The notes below the pieces were generated by a model, which worked only from the letters and a program-made list of their open reading frames with translations, did no database searches and was not told the origin of the DNA. A program made the translations under genes and the position numbers. Positions 56,263 to 64,000 of a stretch of DNA of 64,000 bases are shown piece by piece. Source of the DNA: Orobanche coerulescens (Eukaryota; Streptophyta; Magnoliopsida; Lamiales; Orobanchaceae); contig CM065814.1 in the NCBI GenBank assembly GCA_033398695.1, positions 76,092,358 to 76,156,357 on the forward strand, read 5' to 3'. Every line of letters begins with the position of its first letter. The stretch's first letter is position 1.

Positions 56263-56975
56263 AAGGTACAGAGTGCTCGGCCAAAAACTGGAAATGAGAG
56301 TCTCAGCTATTTCGACCATAACTCTCTCGTCCGGACTCCGATTGACTCATCGTTTGAACCATTGGAAAGATAACTTGATGGTCTATAATATTGAAAAGAT
56401 TCAAAATCTTTGGAGTTTTTAAAGAATTTATGGTGATTATACAAAGTCAAACTCATACTCGGAAAAGTCGTTTAATAACACTGAACTCAAGAAAACGACA
56501 CTGAAACCCGAACCTGAATACGAATCGAATATACGGTTACGAAGTACTCGCAAAGACGAATCTAAGAGCTAAGAGAACACACGATCCTGACCACCCGAAG
56601 GCTCGAAATTCGACAACGGAAGGTAATTACCCCAAACTTTGGGAAATTACGAAAATGGCCCAAAACGTCCGAAAATCACGATACGTGATCGAATAACCAA
56701 ACCGAAGTTCACAACACGTCTAACAAAGTTAAACGGACTTACAGGAAACTCGAAATAGTAATTTCGGACGAGATTCACATGAATCGAACTCGAGTGCGGA
56801 AAAGTCGTTAAGAGACACGGGACTCAACAAAACAATACCGAAACGAACTCGGATGACAAAAAGTGCAGAATTAATCATTCTCAGAATGCTGAAACGGTCC
56901 CAAGCAAGTTGTCGAAACGGACCTCCGCCGAAAAAGAAAATTACAGGAAATCCAAAATTGCGGAGATTACATTCT

Positions 56976-56990
56976 ACCCTCCTTAAAAGA
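56976..56990 (-). other. Polypurine tract of LARD element
   Basis: The minus strand reads TCTTTTAAGGAGGGTA just before the LTR start, preceded by GGGACGAAACT as in gypsy 1. Confidence 0.8.
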
Positions 56991-57712
56991 AGTTTCGTCC
57001 CGAAACTTAAATCAAGTAGGGAGAAGCAATATCCCACCAGGAAAACTCAATGAGATACACAAGAACCGAAAAACAAAATCGCGCCCAACGGCAAAACGTT
57101 ACAAGCAAGGCAAAGGAATATACGGCGTGAAAACACGTCCCACGACGACTAACACAACGCCATCGACTATGTTTCAAAACAGAAACGAGTAATTAACAAC
57201 ACATCACATGCACACCTTTAATCAAAGAAACGCACGCGACAACAAGTCGCACCCGACCACAACAACTATGCGGTAGAAACAAATATAGTATTATGATAGA
57301 ATTCACTCCGATTCTCGTCAACAAGAAAATGTCCGACGTCAAGACACAAACAATTCAAGGTAACAGAAAACGAGAATACCGGACATTACATTCTATCCTA
57401 TTAAAAATAAGTTTCGTCCCGAAACTTAAAATAAAACATCATGGTAGAATACAAACAAAACCAAAAAGTTCACGCAACAAATATCAATTTCTACACAAAT
57501 TACAGCACGAAGTACGATATACAACTACATCACGGGACACCACCAGGCACTCCCCGAGTAGGAACGAAAACCCAATTCCCGAACATCTTGGCTGCGGTCT
57601 CACAATGCACCGCTCGGTGACCCACTTGGCCACACTCGAAACAGTTGACTAACGGTGAACGACAATTCTTCGCAGTACGAGATCAGGCAACAACAGTCAA
57701 ACAACCCCATTC

Positions 57713-57800
57713 GAACAACAACGATCGAACAACAACGATCAAATAACAATGATCGAAAAACAATGATCAAATAACAATGATCGAACAACAACGATCGAAC
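57713..57800. repeat. 14-bp tandem repeat
   Basis: Six units of GAACAACAACGATC or GAAATAACAATGATC type in a row, inside the LARD internal region. Confidence 0.85.
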
Positions 57801-59982
57801 AATGACTCCAAAGTCCCCACTTCAACTCCAGACATTAAAAGAACTGGTAGAAAGTGAAAGATGTTACTTCCAAATAAAGTTCACAAGAATCGAACCAAAC
57901 TCGGTAAGGTCACGATGACAAACAGGTCGATCTGAAACAAGGTCACAACCAGTTCGAACGATGACAACTGAGACATCAAACAAGTTCAAAAAGTATCGAC
58001 GAACACGTGCAAGTCGATAGAATTTAGAAGGAGAAACTGCATAAGTCAAATATAGTACGGGTATTACATCCGACCTCTTATAAAAGAAATGTCGTCCCCG
58101 CAACTCACAACAACAGAAACAAGGTAACAACACAAAAAGCATCCGACAGGAAAATCTCCCATGGGTCTCTCAGAGCCGATCCTGATATCTGTGCTGAAGA
58201 ACGAACTCCTAAATCTCAGTAGCCAATTCGCAAAACTTAATTCGGTGTCCCTCGAGTCCGCACTTGAAACGCATTACTAACGAGAAGGACAATTTACACG
58301 TGCATGCCCCGGCACATCACGGTTGAAACACCTCGGCTCGACATACCGAAAATACAAATGCTAGATACAATGGGGCATAACGTCGCAAAACAATATAGCA
58401 GAGATGCCAACTCAGCACAACAAAGAATCATAACACATATCATATACAACGATTACCATCGTAAAGTAATACACACACAAACACTACAACAACGACGGTA
58501 TCGTTCGGCGACCTCAACGGCCCGAACGATAACCCGCACATAATTACAAATATTATGAAACAATCACACATGTACACAAACGTACAAACCCAAGCTTCAA
58601 CAGCTCACACTCGTGCGACAACACGCAAATCACCACGAGGCGATAAACAGTAAACACCAGTTCACATCTCTCACAGAGGGCTAGTACAACAAATGCGTGG
58701 CAACGCCTCGATGTTCATGCCACCAATTCGATCATACTCGGGAGCAAACATCATAACGAAAACGCGAACATCATACATACATACCCAGCCCTCAAACGGG
58801 AATGGATAGGTTTTAAAAACGAAAACCTCCTTTTGAAAATAATTTTGGAAACACCGATTGATCTTGAGTATCACCCTTCAAAAAAAGTACAATCGTGAAA
58901 CATCATTATCGAGACTTTGGAAAACTATTTCGCCTTCGATAAAAATGAGGACACTTTCTATTCGTGAAAAACTTTCGGAAATATTCGACCCTCGGGTCTA
59001 AGTAAAAGTGTTTCTAAAATATTGGAAATATCTCAAAACATTTTGGTCCTCGAGGTAGAAGAATTTTGAAACATATTGTGGCACCTTGGATGTACCACGA
59101 GAATATAATTCATTTTAAAAGTACGTCTCGAAATTTATTTTTTAAGGTACTCAAAGTTTTCAAAGATAATTTAATGGGCTAGAATGCCCAAACATTTCAT
59201 ATAATTACACGGAACATTATAGCGCCGTGGGTCCCGCGCCGGAACCCACCAGGCTAAAAACCATTTACAAAATGCCAAAACGGTCGATGACGATAATATT
59301 TCAAAAACTCACGAAATCCATTTACAAAATACTAAATACCGTCATAAGAATTTCGCCAAAACGATCAAGGCCATAATGCCAAAAACTCGGTTAAGGGAAT
59401 CAGTTTTCGAAATAAAACTCAGCCGGTAAAATACCGAAAGCCATTACAAAAGAACTCACGCAGCGGAAAAAGGAATACAGTCCAACATGCACAATCCAAT
59501 TGAATACATCTCACAGCATCTAGTTTAAACATACAACAAAACCATTCCTCGGAGTTTCTCACAAACTCAATCATCGATACCTTATTCGAAACCCAACAAG
59601 GTTCTCAATTTTCACACCATACCACCCCTCACAGTGGTTCAAAGGTAAAACAACAATAGGCCCAGTTTTATACATATACTATATGTCACACGTATTAAAT
59701 ACAACTATATTCACAACACCGTGCAAGTAAAATTATGCACCGCAATTAACTCATTTAGATGAAATCATGATACACAGGTACTTCGCATAAAAGAGGAGAC
59801 TTACATCCACAGGTCGCACGGAGGTGACGGTCGCCCACGATACTAATCTCGTCCGACAACATAACCGACATGTTGTGACTACGCACAACTCAACTTGTCA
59901 CATGACGACTCGAACGACAAGACAACACATTACTCGACAATTCATGACTTGACTCGACCCGACAGCCTAGGTTTCCGCAACC

Positions 59983-59997
59983 TAAGCTCCGATACCA
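59983..59997 (-). other. Primer binding site of LARD element
   Basis: The minus strand reads TGGTATCGGAGCTTA four bases after the LTR end TTACA. A standard plant initiator tRNA-Met site. Confidence 0.88.
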
Positions 59998-60001
59998 TAA
60001 A

Positions 60002-62784
60002 TGTAACACCCCCAAAACCGTATGGGAATATTACACGCCGTAGACCCTTTCCGCAAGGATCTACCAGGCTAAACATCCATAAACAACCAAATGCTTGCCC
60101 GGCCAGGGTCAAACAATATAATAATACAGACCGTTAAGGTCACTTACACATAAACACACAGACCGATGAGGTCACAGAACTCTATCAACAGAACTGACTA
60201 ACAACATTACCCACACAGGGGTCGAAACACAATACATCGGAAGATTGAATAAACTCTAACAATACAACCAAACTCTACCAACTCTCGACTCTTGATTAGT
60301 ATCACAGCTCGTCATCCTCTTGTGCCAATCCTGTGACTGCTCCCCTGAATCTGCATGTACGTGGACGCAAAACAGACATCCACCCCCCGATTACTCGGGG
60401 GTTAGTAAAACTCCACTGTTTTACTAGTGCAAGTATCAAATAATACGAAATGTAACAAGCAAATAATAATCGTGAATCTAATATAATAATCAAGTATCAA
60501 AATATTCCCGGGAGGTTTTCACAAGGGAAGATAAGCTATGAAGCATTCGAAAATAAGATTATCATCTCGGGAATTTTTTTTTAGATTTTCAAAACCTTTA
60601 AGACCTCAAGTCCTGATTCACAAAACCTTTCGAAAAACTTTAGGGCCTTAATCTAAATCTTGTTTCATAACTCAGCAGTTTACAATACGTGAAACATTTA
60701 TTCAAGCTTAGGACTCGGTCCAACATTCATTTTCATAAAACTTTTCCTTTCAAAACTATGATTTGAAAATAATCATGCTCATGACACCGTGATCCACTGT
60801 CACGTGTCTCCGTAGGTTCAACAACCCGCACGGACTACACCACGCACAAATAAACAAACATAATCAATTCCGACACCGTGATCCACTGTCACATGTCTCC
60901 GTAGGTTCAACAACCCGCACGGACTATTAACCAGACATAACCAATTCCGACACCATGATCCACTGTCACGTGTCTCCGTAGGCTTAACAACCTGCACGGA
61001 CTATATCAATCACAACAATCACACACACCGTCCTGACACCGTTGTCCACTGCCACGTGTCACCGTAAGCCCCGTCGAGCTCACCCGGTTGGACGTACTGT
61101 GTCCGAAACTCATGGTCCACTGCCATGCATTATCGTAGGCCTCGTCAGACCAGCACGATTGGACCTCAGTACCTCACTAAGTTCTGACCCCGTAGTCCCC
61201 GTCGAACCAACACGAGTGAACTTAGCGGTCACACACATATTCATATTCACATTCACATTACATACAAAAATGAGCACAATTAATCAATCACATTGATCAC
61301 CACAAAATCGCACATCCCACGCACATAACACAATCTCAACACTCGCAACAACTATCGTCAATCAACGACACATAACAAACATAACACACGTTCGGTACAC
61401 AATACATTGCACAACCGAGTGTACAACCATCCCATATGTACGTCGCAATCCTGCACAAATGCCTAACATGTATACTAATATGACACTATTATCGCAAAGC
61501 CTTCAAATTACGGAAAACACAACCAACTCAAACGAAACATAATTACGAAGGCAAGCAAAATCATCATACATATTATACGTAATTACTAGTCGCAAGATAC
61601 AAGTCGTATAATAAGATACTTGCCTTAATAACCGCTACCAAATGCTCCGAAGAACACGGTTCGACCGGGAAGCTCGGACCCCGAAGAAGACAACGAACGG
61701 AAGGGTTCCGAGTCGAGTTCTTCACAAGAATTCGACCCTAACAACATATAATCAATAAATCATCGATCATACGAGGAAGAATAATCGTAGAACGCCCGAA
61801 AACCCCTCTATGACATTTTACCGGACACTTTCAAGGCGTCGATCAAGAACTCGACCAAAATAACGAATCGATACGATCCAACCATTGAATAATAAAGGAA
61901 ATGATATAATACATCTAAATAATCATCAATCCATCACAATCCTAAGTTAAATCGGATTAAACGGACGAAATCGAACAAAATACCCAAAATCCCCAAAATT
62001 AGATTTCTAGAAAATCTGACCTGGTTCGCTCGATCAAAGGATGTTATAGGATATATGATTGATGATATGAACTCCAAGACTTCATGGATTGATTGTCCAA
62101 CAACATCTCTCCATGATTAACCAATCTCCAGCCGCGGAAGGGAAGAAAACGAGTGAGAAAACGCCTGCTGGCCTTTAATAGGCTGACTGCAGAGTGTGTC
62201 GCGGCCCAGCCGAAGTGTGCCGCGGCACAGGGCCAAATCTGCCGGCAGTGACTCGGCAGTGTGCCGCGTCCCTGCCGGCATGTGCCGCGGCACAAGGTAC
62301 AGAGTGCTCGGCCAAAAACTGGAAATGAGAGTCTCAACTATTTCGACCATAACTCTCTCGTCCGGACTCCGATTGACTCACTATTTGAACTATTGGAAAG
62401 CTAACTTGATGCTCTATAATATTGAAAAGATTCAAAATCTTTGGAGTTTTCCAAGAATTTATGGTGATTATACAAAGTCGAACTCATACTCGGAAAAGTC
62501 GTTTAATAACACTGAACTCAAGAAAACGACACTGAAACCCGAACCTGAATACGAATCGAATATACAGTTACGAAGTACTCACAAAGACGAATCTAAGAGC
62601 TAAGAGAACACACAATTCTGACCACCCAAAGGCTCGAAATTCGACAACGGAAGGTAATTACCCCAAACTTTGGGAAATTATGAAAATGGCCCAAAACGTC
62701 CGAAAATGGTCCCAAGCGAGTCGTCGAAACGGACCTCCACCGAAAAAAGAAAATTACCGGAAATCCGAAATTGCGGAGATTACA
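60002..62784 (-). repeat. LARD 5' LTR, 2783 bp
   Basis: Nearly identical to 53934-56971, with small differences, a shorter last tandem unit (near 61190) and a 230-bp gap near 62705 between short repeats (CCGAAAAT and GAAACGGTCCC in the longer copy). U5 hairpin at 60040-60064. Its palindrome pairs are listed separately. Confidence 0.9.
62196..62293 (-). promoter_or_regulatory. GTGCCGCGGCAC palindrome pairs in LARD 5' LTR
   Basis: Copies at 62196 and 62217, 62261 and 62282: both pairs spaced exactly 21 bp, the pairs 65 bp apart. The TATA-like TATTAAAGG on the minus strand (62173-62180) is 15 bp past the last copy. Confidence 0.85.
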
Positions 62785-63463
62785 TTTTGACTCTCTCATT
62801 GCTACGGCCTTCATATTCCATTGTGGGGTGAGAGATCTTAGTACCTTTAATTCTATTTCTCATTTGACATATGTTTTGTCGAGAGAATTGATTTTGTTGA
62901 TGATCTCCATAATCTGGTATCCATGTTGTTGATTATTTCTCCATTCTTCATTTTGAAGTAATCAAATGTATATATGGCAATTGATAACTTGTTTTTCTCT
63001 ACCAGCTTGGTCCTTCACACATTACAGCTAATCTGTCCCAGATTTCATTGGTAATTTTGGAGTTACTAATTTTCACCATATTGAGTTTTTCAAGAGTCTG
63101 GTATAGTACATATCTATCTATGTTTTCGAGGTTTGCGAGCTTCCGTTCTTTTGTGGTTAGCTCGGTTCCTAATTGGGGATCCTTTCAAGTTTCCTTTCCT
63201 GATGGCCTCAGCTGTGTTGTCCTTCATATCGGTAATAAGAACTTCTTCTATATACTCCACATATCATCATGTATGAATGATAAGTGTGCCTGTATTCTTA
63301 TCTTTCATAAATTGTAGTCGTCAACAGAAAAAACGGGAAGTTTAGAATGCATGTGTTCCATCTTATAAATAGATAATGCATAGTCAAATAGGTATGTGTA
63401 TGGATCTGGCCGTGCGACTACCAAATGTAGGTGATCTGAGAAACCACCTACTCCGATACAACT
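62785..63463 (-). pseudogene. gag: Copia C gag N-terminus
   Basis: The start is ATG 63362 on the minus strand (MEHMHSKLPVFSVDDYNL), the usual start of this copia Gag class, followed in other frames by IQAHLSFIHDDMW, TTKERKLANLENIDRYVLYQ and NSKITNEIWDRLAVMCEGPS. At least five stops. It continues across the LARD element at 53933. The PBS on the minus strand, TTGTATCGGAGTAG (63448-63461), stands directly before the LTR. Confidence 0.8.
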
Positions 63464-64000
63464 TGTTGGTTCGAAATACGTTTGGTAAAATTCTAGGTGA
63501 GGGTAGGGGTGAATAGCCTCTTAAAATTAAATATTTACTGAACTGCTGTGTAACTTAGATGAAAAAGCACCCAAAAGCTAGATTCTAGTATGCAATTGCC
63601 GGTGGAAGTGATACCACAACTAACACAAAGGTACTCGGATGCCGACAGTTCAGGTGTCAGCTAAAAATTAGTTAAAGTGCGGAAGTCTTGTAGCTGACTG
63701 GTTTTATAATGCAACAGATGAGATGGACGCAACAGTTAAATATGAAGCACTTGAATATGAATGCACTATAACTTTGAATGGTTACAACGAATCAAGTTAC
63801 AACAACTCTTAACCAATAAAAATCATTGGCTATAGTAACTCCTTCCCTTGGTTGCTTGTCACTTATTGATCAAAAACCCTTGGATGCCTCACAACTGTCA
63901 AGTTGTTTATCATATTCCAATCAAGAAACCCGTGGATATCTTACAACCTCAACTTTCAAGAACTACGTTCTAGAAAGTACCCCCCATTCAAATTAGTTGA
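63464..64000 (-). repeat. Copia C 5' LTR, cut by the right window edge
   Basis: On the minus strand it ends CGTATTTCGAACCAACA directly before the PBS. It contains CTATTCACCCCTACCC near its end, a feature of many plant copia LTRs. It matches LTR D (17770-18294) in reverse orientation. Its start lies beyond the window. Confidence 0.8.

Larger units (their letters stand above)
53934..56971 (-). repeat. LARD 3' LTR, 3038 bp
   Basis: On the minus strand it starts TGTAATCTCCGCAATTTTGG and ends TTTTGGGGGTGTTACA. Plan in that direction: U3 with the palindrome pairs (56262-56168), TATA-like TATTTAAGG (56146-56155), leader, donor-like CAGGTCAG (55983), tandem 70-89 bp units, acceptor-like GTCCAGGT (54293), hairpin (53996-53972). 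It has about 230 bp (56670-56900) absent from the 5' LTR. Confidence 0.9.
56991..60001 (-). other. Internal region of LARD: noncoding patchwork of LTR pieces
   Basis: No protein signs on either strand. Two further PPT-plus-LTR-start junctions occur (LTR start at 57390 with upstream TTTTAATAGGATAGAA, and at 58068 with TTATAAGAGGTCGGA), 419 and 678 bp apart from the real one. At 59227-59249 lies a U5 hairpin identical to that of solo LTR S1, with its flanks. So the region is built from starts and ends of related LTRs. Also a 14-bp tandem repeat at 57713-57800. The PBS closes it. Confidence 0.7.
53934..62784 (-). mobile_element. LARD-like element: gypsy-type LTRs, PBS and PPT, no proteins
   Basis: Flanked by perfect TTTTG (53929-53933 and 62785-62789). 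3' LTR 53934-56971, PPT, 3.0-kb internal region without any retroviral protein, PBS, 5' LTR 60002-62784. The LTR ends (TGTAATCTCC...GGGGGTGTTACA) and U5 layout match the gypsy-type LTRs here. The LTRs are very similar by eye, apart from a gap of about 230 bp. This is the pattern of a large retrotransposon derivative, moved by the enzymes of a relative. The internal region is a patchwork of LTR pieces. Confidence 0.88.

Noticed and set aside
56853..57652. Frames of 66-119 codons in the LARD element as genes
   Set aside because: Composition is that of the reverse strand of LTR sequence, with no recognisable domain; they cross the LTR-PPT junctions.

Overview
This window is a block of nested LTR retrotransposons from a eudicot nuclear genome. 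I see no host gene, rRNA, tRNA or bacterial-type gene. The evidence for a plant is the Ty1/copia and Ty3/gypsy chromovirus proteins, the primer binding sites of the plant type TGGTATCGGAGYN (initiator tRNA-Met), and LTRs of 1.1 to 4.4 kb. Many in-frame stops look like decayed methylcytosine (CGA to TGA, CAA to TAA, TGG to TAG). An asterid, perhaps Lamiales, is only an impression from the accessory ORF in one copia element.

Layout. The scaffold is one old copia element on the minus strand (C), with its 5' LTR at the right edge (63464-64000, cut off). It survives in pieces: 62785-63463 (gag), 53695-53933 (gag), 39774-41654 (zinc knuckle, protease, integrase N-terminus) and 18295-19426 (integrase core and linker). 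Inserted into it are: a gypsy-like element with no proteins (LARD type, 53934-62784, duplication TTTTG); gypsy 2 (41655-53689, duplication TAGTT), which carries a solo LTR (43961-45286, duplication CGACA); a gag-only copia element B (19427-39773), which carries a 4.4-kb solo LTR (19714-24089, duplication CCAGA) and the long copia element E (26061-37650); and a plus-strand relative of C, called D (3' LTR 16839-18294). To the left of D lie the right part of another gypsy-type LTR, F (13922-15551), then gypsy 1 (5147-13921), then copia A (1-5146, minus). A sits inside the 5' LTR of gypsy 1. Nesting is up to five deep (C, D, F, gypsy 1, A).

How it works. Only gypsy 1, gypsy 2, A and E carry pol, and each is broken by stops, frameshifts or lost catalytic residues. 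Elements B and LARD keep LTRs, PBS and PPT but have no pol, so they could only have moved with enzymes from elsewhere.

Main discovery. Several unrelated LTRs (gypsy 1, the 4.4-kb solo LTR, LTR F and the copia B LTRs) carry ladders of 12-bp palindromes of the TAGCGYRCGCTA type, repeated every 22-24 bp, often in groups of four separated by spacers. In the gypsy-type LTRs the TATA box sits at about the next rung. A second palindrome, GTGCCGCGGCAC, makes the same kind of ladder (pairs 21 bp apart, pairs repeating every 62-71 bp) upstream of the TATA box in the 43961 solo LTR and both LARD LTRs. The gypsy-type LTRs also share a candidate LTR intron and a terminal hairpin whose stem differs in sequence but keeps its pairing.
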